A DNA stretch of 5,510 nt, from contig JARBUQ010000353.1 in NCBI GenBank assembly GCA_029239545.1, positions 1 to 5,510 on the forward strand. Direction: 5' to 3'. Both the position numbers and the translations under genes were made by a program. This document shows, piece after piece, positions 1 to 5,510 of this stretch (positions within the stretch are counted from its first letter, which is position 1; the number at the start of each line of letters is the position of its first letter). The stretch comes from Paenibacillus sp. (GTDB taxonomy: Bacteria; Bacillota; Bacilli; Paenibacillales; NBRC-103111). The notes beneath the pieces were generated by a model. That model searched no databases. It had not been told where the DNA came from and saw only the letters and a program-made list of their open reading frames with translations.

Positions 1-2
1 GG

Positions 3-179
3 AGCAAGGAGGATCTGAAGTCGCTTGGGGTGCAGCCGGATCAAATTATTCATTCCAAATGTATTGGCGATCTGTTTCCCGTTCATGTCCACTTAAGTGA
101 GCTGGAAGAGACAATGAAGCTGTATTGGTCCGGGTTGGAGGAGCCGGAAGCTCTTGTAAGGAGGCTTCATGATCGGTAG
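3..179 (+). CDS. 3' end of an unidentified gene (partial, 58 residues)
   Basis: An open frame runs from the left edge of the window to a TAG at 177-179. The visible 58 residues are charged and soluble, rich in Leu, Glu and Asp, and contain the stretch IGDLFPVHVHLSELEE followed by a probable amphipathic helix (ETMKLYWSGLEEPEALVRRL) and a basic end (HDR). There is no membrane segment. The even mix of charged and hydrophobic residues and the ordinary codon use suggest a real C-terminus rather than a chance frame; the other two forward frames are closed within this stretch. I do not recognise the family. It is followed by 147 bases before the next gene, which has its own ribosome binding site and encodes an exported protein, so the two are probably not functionally linked. 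Confidence 0.65.
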   Translation, partial: SKEDLKSLGVQPDQIIHSKCIGDLFPVHVHLSELEETMKLYWSGLEEPEALVRRLHDR

Positions 180-326
180 GCTGCTTCCTTTAAAGCGGTC
201 ATCGAGTATGAAGCTTTCAGGCTGTCCCATTAAGGAGGTGGTGAAGAGGCTTTGTATTGCCATTAAAGATACAAGTATGTAACAAGTTTAACGTGTGATG
301 CATTTAAAATTTAAGGAGGCCAGTTA
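180..326 (+). other. intergenic region upstream of the large exported protein
   Basis: This spacer has a weak hairpin just after the preceding stop (GGCTGCTT at 179-186 against AAGCGGTC at 193-200, with two G-U pairs), but no T-tract follows, so it is a poor terminator. A possible sigma-A -35 box TTGCCA (257-262, five of six matches) has only a poor -10 (TAACAA, 280-285) at 17-bp spacing. A second strong Shine-Dalgarno-like string, TAAGGAGGTG at 231-240, has no usable open frame behind it. I see no cre (CcpA) site of normal length and no recognisable riboswitch. Confidence 0.35.
312..319 (+). promoter_or_regulatory. ribosome binding site of the large exported protein
   Basis: TAAGGAGG lies seven bases before the ATG at 327. 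It is a near-perfect complement of the 16S rRNA 3' end and fixes this ATG as the start; the resulting N-terminus is a normal signal peptide. Confidence 0.85.
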
Positions 327-3300
327 ATGATCATTATTCAGAAAGCAAGATTCATATGGTGTGCGGCTCTTTTGTTCGCTCTAGGGCTGATCGTTTCCAA
401 CCAGTCCCCAGTGACTGCGGCAAATCTGGTGAGTAATGGCAGCTTTGAGACTTTAAGCGGAGGAAATCCCGCGAGCTGGTCCTTCAGTAGTTTTAGTACT
501 AGCGGGACTTCCTCTGTTATTACAGGTTATGCATCACAAGGAACCAAAAGCGTGAAGCTTACTGCGACGGGAAGCACCGACCGTGCCGTGTTAACGCAAT
601 CGTATATTCCCGTCACAGCCAATCAGCTCTATCGCTTCACTGCCAAGTACAAAACAACTGGAGCGATTACCGGAAGCTCCTTTATGAAGGTGATCTGGTA
701 TGATTCTTCACAAGTGGCTATTACTCCAACCTATTCTTCATTTACTATCCAGGAGAACTCTGACTGGATGCTGTTGTATCGGGATTTAACCTCGCCAGTG
801 GGGGCTGCCTATGCTTCCATACAGTTGGAAGCCCGTTATGGGGCGGTGATTCAATTCGATGATATAACGATGGATAGTGTGCCGAATTTGCTTGGAAACG
901 GCAGTATGGAGCTGTTGATCGGTGGAAATTTGCAAACCTGGTCATTCTCCAATCTTAGCACCAGCGGCAGCGCTACCCCTCAAAACACGGGAGGTTATGA
1001 CCAGCCGAGCCATGTTAAATTGCAGACAACCAACGGCACGGATCGAGCCTTGCTTAGCCAATGGTACATCCCTGTCACTGCGGGCAAACGTTACAAGATG
1101 ACGGCCGTTTACAAAACGACAGCCTTAGAAGGCCGCTTATTTATGCGAGCCACCTTCTATGATTCCAGTAAAACGGCGATAACTCCAACGACCTCCACCT
1201 TTGGCAAAGCTTCTTCAAACTGGAGAGAGCTGACCAGAATTACAATGGCTCCTCCGAATGCTGCGTATGTAACGTTCCAGCTCCAAGTTGACCAAGGAGC
1301 GAGCGTAGTGTATTGGGATCATATCCGCTTGGAAGAAATGGCTGGCCTGACCAATGCATCAGGCTCTCCTCTGGCTGTTTCCCTTACCGATGACCTTCCT
1401 ATGGAGATGGCGCCGGCCGATTATTGGGCGCTTTTTCCACAAGCCTTGCTGAACCCCTCAGCAGATACTTTGTGGACTGATAATGTTCTGCGCAGCTATT
1501 ATTTCGGAATGGACAATGACGGATACAGCTCCTTGGACAAATCCAAGCGGGTGGACGCTTGGGAGGCTCAATTAACCGAGCTAAGCACTACCGTCGGCGT
1601 ACAAGTGACAGGGGGCAACCCGATACAGGCTATCGCGGGAGACATTCCGTATTCTCCGATCGTAATCACCAAATCGCCTTATTCCGATGAGTATTACGCT
1701 CGCGGCAATGGAAGCCAGCTTTATATGAACTATGTGCCTGCTTACGTGCTGACACATGATTCCAAGTACTTGGATAGGGCTAAGGAGTTTGCTGATTTTA
1801 TGCGTTACTCGCAATATACGGCTGATGGTGACAATGATTTTGCCCGTATCCATTATCCAGCAGAGTGGAGCAATCTGGTCAGTAAAGGACTGAATGTGGA
1901 CTGGAAGGGCGGGTTTGACTTCCAATTCGACTGGGTATGGACCGATGCATACGGGTATACGTTCGATCTGCATTCCCCGGATCACCACGTAAGCTCAATG
2001 ATGGCTTCAGGGCTAGTGTATTTGTACAATTACACGAATAATATAGATGATCTCAACACCGCCTATGATTTGGTTTATAACCAGTTCCCGCGTTATGGCT
2101 ACCATACAGGAGTCTATGACGGTAGAAGATATTACTGGACGGGTTACAATCCTGATTTGAACGGTACGCCGGATGACGGGTCCAGACCGATCTGGGACGC
2201 AACGGATAACGTGATGGGTATGACTGCCAGAGCAGCAGCGCAGGTAGGATACTACAAGAATGATGCACGATTGCTGGAATTTGCCCGCGGCTCAATCTGG
2301 TATCTCATTCGGGAATTTGATGCAGATGGGCGCTTGTATTATGACGGTTCCGAGAATCCAAGGAGCAGCAGAAAAAGTGAATCCCATGAAGCAGTCACGA
2401 TCTGGCAGGCGATGCAGGCGCTTCCTTATTTGATGAAAGCCGGAGTGGATGTTACTGAGGAATTGGCAGGCATGGATCGCATCATCAAATGGTACTACGA
2501 GAATCTGGACGTCTATGGGGATCGTAAGTATCTCCGTGCGAACAAGGTAATTGAAGGCAGCCTTGCACCAAACGAGAACATCAAAATTGTTACTTATGCG
2601 CAAGCTACGACACAATCATTGAGCGAGGTCAAATGGTTTGATGAGATCGGTACCGGTTATACAGCAGCCAACCCTATCCATATAAGGATGTCCAAGGTGA
2701 ATGCTCCAACAACGCTCAATAGCAATTGGACGATCCATACAACTCAGGATAAAGTCTATACTGTCGCTCCTTCGCAATTATCGAGCGGTCTCGTTATTCC
2801 CTGGACCATGAATCCGGGAGATGTTTATCGGATCGAGTATGAGCTGACTACCAGTTCAACTTACAACCCAGCCATCCATACGCTCCCGCAAGGCAGCTTC
2901 GGTCTGTTCATCAACAACGCAAGCAGTGAGCGGGAATATCATGGGATAGGAACTCAGACTCAGCCTACTGATGCAGCAACTCGAGTCACAAGCACGAACT
3001 TTTTGTCCTTTCCGGCACAAATATTGTTTCCTTTCACGACTGAGGTCAACTCGGAAATGTCAGTCAGTGCTTTCACAGGTACGTCGGTCTTGTATCCGGG
3101 CGATGGTCTGTGGGGAAGCACGAATGCCAAGAGATACATTTATAACTTCCGCAGTCTGCTGCCGCCTTCAAGCTCAAGCGGGGATGCATACAACGTGCTC
3201 TCGAACGGCCCGGTCAGCTATTCATCCAATGCAGTCAACGATTATATCGGATTTAAATTCAAGCAACCCCAAACATGTACGAGCTGCAATCTGATTACCT

Positions 3301-3533
3301 GGTATGCCAAGGCCAGCAATTACGGAACCTGGCAAGCCTCGATTGACGGAACAAACAGAGGATCGGTCCAGGATGGATATGCTACGTCACTTAGGGCGGT
3401 CTCGGGTGTAAGTTTGGGTTCAGCTACGGTCAGCTCAGGCGTTCGCGAAGTCAAATTTACGGTTACCGGTAAAAATGGCTCCTCTTTTGGATACGTTTCC
3501 GGTCCTGGTGGCATTACGATTGAACGCCCTTAG
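327..3533 (+). CDS. secreted multidomain protein, probable polysaccharide-active enzyme
   Basis: A 1068-residue exported protein. Residues 1-32 are a signal peptide: short basic n-region, hydrophobic core at 9-24, and a likely cut near VTA-A at 29-32. Two tandem beta-sandwich modules follow, about 33-184 and 187-337. Each starts NL-x-x-NGS and shares TDRA-x-L-x-Q-x-YIPVTA and YDSS-x-x-AITPT, which resembles the CBM4/9-type carbohydrate-binding fold. Residues about 365-725 are mainly helical with repeating aromatic and Ala-rich helices (YVPAYVLTHDSKYLDRAKEF, HHVSSMMASGLVYLYNYT, DNVMGMTARAAAQVGYY), like an (alpha/alpha) toroid of glycoside hydrolases, polysaccharide lyases or C5-epimerases. Candidate active-site residues include the His/Asp cluster SPDHHV (550-555), WDATDN (623-628) and SESHEA (684-689). 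Residues 730-945 look beta-rich. After a PPSSSSG linker (946-952) comes a beta module with a CxxC (984-987). No LPXTG, SLH or membrane anchor is visible, so it is probably released. The family, substrate and chemistry are unproven; domain assignments are by eye. Confidence 0.85.
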   Translation: MIIIQKARFIWCAALLFALGLIVSNQSPVTAANLVSNGSFETLSGGNPASWSFSSFSTSGTSSVITGYASQGTKSVKLTATGSTDRAVLTQSYIPVTANQLYRFTAKYKTTGAITGSSFMKVIWYDSSQVAITPTYSSFTIQENSDWMLLYRDLTSPVGAAYASIQLEARYGAVIQFDDITMDSVPNLLGNGSMELLIGGNLQTWSFSNLSTSGSATPQNTGGYDQPSHVKLQTTNGTDRALLSQWYIPVTAGKRYKMTAVYKTTALEGRLFMRATFYDSSKTAITPTTSTFGKASSNWRELTRITMAPPNAAYVTFQLQVDQGASVVYWDHIRLEEMAGLTNASGSPLAVSLTDDLPMEMAPADYWALFPQALLNPSADTLWTDNVLRSYYFGMDNDGYSSLDKSKRVDAWEAQLTELSTTVGVQVTGGNPIQAIAGDIPYSPIVITKSPYSDEYYARGNGSQLYMNYVPAYVLTHDSKYLDRAKEFADFMRYSQYTADGDNDFARIHYPAEWSNLVSKGLNVDWKGGFDFQFDWVWTDAYGYTFDLHSPDHHVSSMMASGLVYLYNYTNNIDDLNTAYDLVYNQFPRYGYHTGVYDGRRYYWTGYNPDLNGTPDDGSRPIWDATDNVMGMTARAAAQVGYYKNDARLLEFARGSIWYLIREFDADGRLYYDGSENPRSSRKSESHEAVTIWQAMQALPYLMKAGVDVTEELAGMDRIIKWYYENLDVYGDRKYLRANKVIEGSLAPNENIKIVTYAQATTQSLSEVKWFDEIGTGYTAANPIHIRMSKVNAPTTLNSNWTIHTTQDKVYTVAPSQLSSGLVIPWTMNPGDVYRIEYELTTSSTYNPAIHTLPQGSFGLFINNASSEREYHGIGTQTQPTDAATRVTSTNFLSFPAQILFPFTTEVNSEMSVSAFTGTSVLYPGDGLWGSTNAKRYIYNFRSLLPPSSSSGDAYNVLSNGPVSYSSNAVNDYIGFKFKQPQTCTSCNLITWYAKASNYGTWQASIDGTNRGSVQDGYATSLRAVSGVSLGSATVSSGVREVKFTVTGKNGSSFGYVSGPGGITIERP

Positions 3534-3551
3534 AGACGGCAACGGGAGAAG

Positions 3552-3592
3552 CCAAACAGGGACACGCACAAATTATGCGTGTCCCTGTTTGG
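3552..3592. terminator. perfect 17-bp inverted repeat between convergent genes
   Basis: CCAAACAGGGACACGCA (3552-3568) is followed by a 7-base loop and its exact reverse complement (3576-3592). It starts 19 bases after the stop of the large exported protein and lies 31 bases beyond the stop of the convergent carboxypeptidase gene, where a shared bidirectional terminator is expected. Neither strand has a T-tract next to the stem, so it does not fit the usual intrinsic terminator. It may act as a terminator through stem strength alone, as a 3'-end stabiliser, or be a dispersed palindromic repeat. Part of the right arm, TCCCTGTT (3582-3589), is repeated directly at 3598-3605. Confidence 0.55.
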
Positions 3593-3622
3593 GGTAATCC
3601 CTGTTGCAATTCAGATCAGGTG

Positions 3623-4519
3623 TCATTCCAGGATGGAATCAAATCCGTAATCGAAGAGCTTGATTGTTTCCGTGAATCTTGCATCTGCCGTAGGTGCCCC
3701 CATAATGACTGTAATCAGCCGTTTGCCCTCCCTTACCGTTGTGCCTGTAAAGCAGTAGCCTGCTTCGTTCGTGAAGCCAGTCTTGAAGCCGTCATTGCCC
3801 GCATAGGCGAATTGCTGACCGGGGAGCAGCTCATTGGTTGTTGCCAGCTTAATATTGGGACCTGGCAGGAACACGTCCTTTTGCTTCGTTATTTTGAGGA
3901 TTTCCGGATAGGAGGTAATGATGGCCCGGGCAAGAAGGGCTACATCCTTTGAAGTCATTAGCGTTTCAGATTGTATGTTCTTAGGAGCGTTTGGCCCAAG
4001 ATCAGCGAGGGAGAGGCCAGTTGAATTGGCAAAATATGCGGTATTGGATAGTCCCAGCTGTTTGGCTTTTCGATTCATTCGCTGGATGAAAACCTTCTCG
4101 CTGCCTGACAAATGCTCTGCAACCGCAACGGCGGCATCGTTCGCAGAGTGGACAGCGATCGCCTGAAACATCTGACGCAACGTTAGCGACTCCCCTTGCT
4201 TCAGACCAATTTGGGAGCCTATTACTTCAGCAGCATATTTACTTACCTTCACACTCTCATCCCAGCTATGGGATCCTTTGTTCACATCTTCCAGGATAAG
4301 CAGCTCGGTCATCATCTTGGACATGCTTGCAGGGGGGAGCGCTTTATTGGCATTCAGCTCGTACAGGATACGTCCGCTATCAGCATCCATAATTAATGCG
4401 GCCTGAGCTTGCAACTGAAGTGGTAAGGCCTGCTTTCTGGCCGACAGAATCTCATCGCGATTTATATACAATAGACTGCCAAGACCTATGGCCAGTAACA
4501 GTAATAGTCCTCGTTTCAT
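3623..4519 (-). CDS. membrane-anchored D-alanyl-D-alanine carboxypeptidase (PBP5/DacF family), compact form
   Basis: A 298-residue penicillin-binding-protein-type serine peptidase (family S11) that removes the terminal D-Ala from peptidoglycan stem pentapeptides outside the membrane, limiting cross-linking. All three active-site motifs are present: SMSK (Ser65 nucleophile, Lys68), SAN (125-127) and KTG (246-248, within GFKTGFT). The typical flanking sequences LIMDADSGRILYE (42-54), LPPASMSK and NEAGYCFTGT are also present. Residues 4-19 are a single hydrophobic segment after a basic MKR. It lacks an obvious Ala-x-Ala cut site and more likely serves as an uncleaved membrane anchor. Classical PBP5, DacA and DacF are near 380-440 residues with a C-terminal beta domain and amphipathic tail; this protein stops right after the catalytic domain (LFDYGFDSILE), so it is a short variant rather than a broken gene. 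It is monocistronic, convergent with the exported protein gene and divergent from the crystallin-type gene. Its role in vegetative wall or spore cortex cannot be decided here. Confidence 0.93.
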   Translation of the reverse strand: MKRGLLLLLAIGLGSLLYINRDEILSARKQALPLQLQAQAALIMDADSGRILYELNANKALPPASMSKMMTELLILEDVNKGSHSWDESVKVSKYAAEVIGSQIGLKQGESLTLRQMFQAIAVHSANDAAVAVAEHLSGSEKVFIQRMNRKAKQLGLSNTAYFANSTGLSLADLGPNAPKNIQSETLMTSKDVALLARAIITSYPEILKITKQKDVFLPGPNIKLATTNELLPGQQFAYAGNDGFKTGFTNEAGYCFTGTTVREGKRLITVIMGAPTADARFTETIKLFDYGFDSILE

Positions 4520-4524
4520 AGGAA

Positions 4525-4531
4525 GCCTCCC
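4525..4531 (-). promoter_or_regulatory. ribosome binding site of the carboxypeptidase gene
   Basis: Read on the - strand, GGGAGGC lies five bases before the ATG at 4519-4517. It supports this start, which gives a basic MKRG N-terminus followed directly by the hydrophobic anchor. Confidence 0.8.
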
Positions 4532-4600
4532 AAAATGTTTGATATTGCCAATAGCTTATTCCAGTAGAGCAATGTATTTGTGATTATGTTGCTGATACTC

Positions 4601-4606
4601 ATTATA
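4601..4606 (-). promoter_or_regulatory. possible -10 box for the carboxypeptidase gene
   Basis: On the - strand this is a perfect TATAAT, about 80 bases upstream of the start codon. The sequence 17 bp further upstream is TGCTTT (4624-4629), a poor -35 match, and there is no extended -10 TG. It could be a weak or activator-dependent sigma-A promoter, or a chance match in an AT-rich spacer. Confidence 0.25.
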
Positions 4607-4661
4607 GAGGCATTATTTTAAGCAAAGCATAACCAAATCATAAGATTTCCTTAAAACCTAT

Positions 4662-4688
4662 ATATTCGAAAATGTAGGTTCATATACA
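4662..4688 (+). promoter_or_regulatory. possible sigma-E-like promoter of the crystallin-type gene
   Basis: ATATT (4662-4666) and CATATACA (4681-4688) are separated by 14 bp. The first matches the core of the sigma-E -35 element and the second shares CATA and one further base with the sigma-E -10 consensus CATACANT. Spacing is right, and transcription would begin about 45-50 bases before the ATG. The region is AT-rich, so a chance match is quite possible. No good sigma-A pair is visible in this spacer on the + strand. Confidence 0.25.
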
Positions 4689-4727
4689 AGCCGATCTGCC
4701 CTTTAACTCATAGACTTATAAGATGTG

Positions 4728-4736
4728 AGGAGGTGA
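4728..4736 (+). promoter_or_regulatory. ribosome binding site of the crystallin-type gene
   Basis: AGGAGGTGA, a very strong Shine-Dalgarno sequence, ends seven bases before the ATG at 4744 and fixes the start. Its strength suggests high expression when the gene is transcribed. Confidence 0.85.
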
Positions 4737-4743
4737 CAGACAA

Positions 4744-5112
4744 ATGCAAAAAGCTACCATTCTTCAAACTTTCCCGAGATTAACTCTTTTTTCAGATGAG
4801 AATTTCAGAGGTAGAGTCCGCATACTAAGAGGCAACCTAGGGATTCGCAACCTGGAGGCTCGCTTTGATGATGTAGAGAGTCTCCGATTCTTTTCGACCA
4901 ATCCGAATGCGACCTTGGTTTTATTCACGCGCAGGAATTTCCAAGGGAATTTCCGTATTCTCAGAGGAAACCGGAGCATTGCAGATCTGGACGACATCAT
5001 TGCCGGTAATGATCCGGAATCTCTCATCTCTTCCAATGTCAGATTAACCGCACAGCAGGTTCGCAACATCCGCAGCACCCGTACGCTTCCTAATGGCTTC
5101 AGATTGTTATAA
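4744..5112 (+). CDS. small beta/gamma-crystallin-like protein, two Greek-key motifs
   Basis: A 122-residue soluble protein without signal peptide, membrane segment or cysteine. It holds two homologous halves: LTLFSDENFRG-x-x-RILRGN (13-31) and LVLFTRRNFQG-x-x-RILRGN (58-76). Both fit the crystallin signature aromatic-x4-aromatic-x-Gly (F16-F21-G23 and F61-F66-G68). Each half ends in the strand that usually carries the calcium site, FDDVESLRFF (41-50) and GNDPESLISS (88-97). Two motifs make one complete beta/gamma-crystallin domain, the size of single-domain microbial members. Relative to the calcium consensus (N/D)(N/D)xx(S/T)S, both sites are altered: aligned on the following Leu, Glu replaces the fifth-position Ser/Thr. 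Binding is therefore uncertain. The protein has 18 Arg but one Lys, and is basic overall. Family members in microbes often bind calcium and occur in spore or stress proteins (for example Protein S of Myxococcus); a similar role here is inference. It stands alone between its own promoter region and a strong terminator. Confidence 0.85.
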   Translation: MQKATILQTFPRLTLFSDENFRGRVRILRGNLGIRNLEARFDDVESLRFFSTNPNATLVLFTRRNFQGNFRILRGNRSIADLDDIIAGNDPESLISSNVRLTAQQVRNIRSTRTLPNGFRLL

Positions 5113-5122
5113 AATGAATTGA

Positions 5123-5171
5123 AAAAAGGCTGCCCAACTCGTAGAGAAATCTACAATTGGACAGCCTTTTT
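5123..5171 (+). terminator. intrinsic terminator of the crystallin-type gene
   Basis: Starting 10 bases after the stop codon, AAAAAGGCTG (5123-5132) pairs with CAGCCTTTTT (5162-5171). Inside, CCAA (5134-5137) pairs with TTGG (5157-5160) and GTAGA (5141-5145) with TCTAC (5150-5154), closed by a GAAA tetraloop. The run of five T on the right and of six A on the left means it can terminate in both directions. Confidence 0.9.
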
Positions 5172-5255
5172 AATGATCTTCTTAGAACGATAGGTTTTGC
5201 GGTGGGAGATGACTTGTGGTACTAGGTTGCTTGTAGGAAGGTACTTGTAGAAATT

Positions 5256-5333
5256 ACTGGAGATCCATGTTCAAGGAGAGGTGAAGCAGGATGAGGTAGG
5301 TTGTAGAGGAATCATTTGGCGGACTGGAGATCC
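5256..5333 (+). repeat. 11-base direct repeat ACTGGAGATCC
   Basis: ACTGGAGATCC occurs at 5256-5266 and again at 5323-5333. Both copies are preceded by a loosely similar stretch (GGTA, TTGTAG, then AT-rich bases), as if a longer unit had been duplicated and diverged. Only the second copy has a downstream partner that allows a hairpin. Confidence 0.55.
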
Positions 5334-5380
5334 GTAATGGGGAAAATAACGGAATCTCTTGCCCTCCTACGGGCTCGCCA
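5317..5380 (+). other. candidate three-way-junction structured element
   Basis: Three nested stems can form. An outer stem pairs TGGCG (5317-5321) with CGCCA (5376-5380). A long internal hairpin pairs GAGATCCGTAAT (5327-5338) with ATAACGGAATCTC (5346-5358), with one bulged A, one A-A mismatch and a GGGGAAA loop. A short hairpin pairs GCCC (5361-5364) with GGGC (5371-5374). Only a few bases separate the stems at the junction. It may be a small structured RNA, a regulatory leader or a mobile palindromic repeat; no known RNA family is recognised. Confidence 0.35.
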
Positions 5381-5390
5381 GTAAAGCAAA

Positions 5391-5498
5391 CTTAGCTAAT
5401 AGCAAACCAAATATCACAAATCCAAGCCCAAAATGGAGGAAAACCAGAAATAGTAAACTCATCTTATACTATTGGTTAAGGCAGCTTAGCTAATAGCA
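5391..5498 (+). repeat. 14-base direct repeat CTTAGCTAATAGCA
   Basis: Exact copies lie at 5391-5404 and 5485-5498, 94 bases apart. Each contains the 8-base palindrome TTAGCTAA. The intervening sequence includes the bulged hairpin at 5442-5477. The arrangement could be a pair of protein-binding sites or part of a larger repeat unit continuing beyond the window edge. Confidence 0.6.
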
Positions 5499-5510
5499 TA
5501 ACTTGGGTTA

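Larger units (their letters stand above)
5172..5510. other. gene-poor region with small repeats
   Basis: No convincing protein gene lies in these 339 bases. The first half (5206-5310) is purine-rich on the + strand and carries TTGTAG three times (5231, 5245, 5301). The second half contains a potential three-stem fold (5317-5380), a 14-base direct repeat (5391 and 5485) and a bulged hairpin (AACC-aga-AATAGTA at 5442-5455 against TACTATTGGTT at 5467-5477). On the - strand, 5462-5367 could encode a 31-residue, almost wholly hydrophobic peptide, but it has no ribosome binding site. The region reads like decayed or dispersed intergenic repeats, or the upstream region of a gene beyond the window. 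Confidence 0.5.

Noticed and set aside
209..219. cre-like near-palindrome TGAAGCTTTCA before the exported protein gene
   Set aside because: It is three bases shorter than the 14-base CcpA site and lacks the central CG, so it does not fit the consensus.
241..282. GTG mini-ORF of 13 codons overlapping TAAGGAGGTG
   Set aside because: The start codon is only two bases from the Shine-Dalgarno core, too close for normal initiation, and the product has no recognisable feature.
1581..1988. 135-codon open frame antisense to the exported protein gene
   Set aside because: It lies wholly inside a well-supported gene and its product shows no recognisable family; it is best explained as a shadow of the coding strand.
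3575..3952. 125-codon + strand frame opposite the carboxypeptidase gene
   Set aside because: It starts within the palindromic stem and runs antisense to conserved active-site motifs; it has no ribosome binding site, and its Cys-rich start is a by-product of the opposite strand.
4717..4722. TATAAG as a sigma-A -10 box for the crystallin-type gene
   Set aside because: No -35 match lies at 16-18 bp, and transcription would begin within the ribosome binding site.

Overview
The window looks like chromosomal DNA of a spore-forming, low-to-moderate GC Firmicute, most likely Paenibacillus or a close relative. This is inferred from strong Shine-Dalgarno sequences (AAGGAGG, AGGAGGTGA), a large secreted multidomain carbohydrate-type protein, a DacF/PBP5-type DD-carboxypeptidase, and an ORF-poor stretch rich in small repeats. 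No 16S or other taxonomic marker is present, so the genus is a guess.

Layout: (1) bases 3-179 are the 3' end of an unidentified + strand gene. (2) Bases 327-3533 encode a 1068-residue exported protein with two tandem N-terminal beta-sandwich (carbohydrate-binding-like) modules, a central helical region that resembles an (alpha/alpha) toroid enzyme domain, beta-rich regions and a small C-terminal module with a CxxC pair. (3) A perfect 17-bp inverted repeat (3552-3592) separates it from a convergent gene. (4) Bases 4519-3623 (- strand) encode a compact membrane-anchored penicillin-binding-protein-type D-Ala-D-Ala carboxypeptidase with all three active-site motifs but without the usual C-terminal domain. 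(5) Bases 4744-5112 (+ strand), divergent from it, encode a 122-residue cytoplasmic protein made of two Greek-key motifs of the beta/gamma-crystallin type, followed by a clear intrinsic terminator (5123-5171). (6) Bases 5172-5510 hold no convincing gene but contain direct repeats and a possible three-way-junction RNA fold.

There is no sign of an operon. The main genes are single units separated by terminators or divergent promoters. The exported protein probably acts on an extracellular polysaccharide and the carboxypeptidase trims peptidoglycan outside the membrane, but nothing in the sequence ties them together functionally. The crystallin-type protein is the least ordinary gene here. Its upstream region has a partial match to a mother-cell sporulation (sigma-E) promoter, which would suggest a spore or stress role, but this is weak. 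I see no phage, CRISPR, transposase or defence system in the window.
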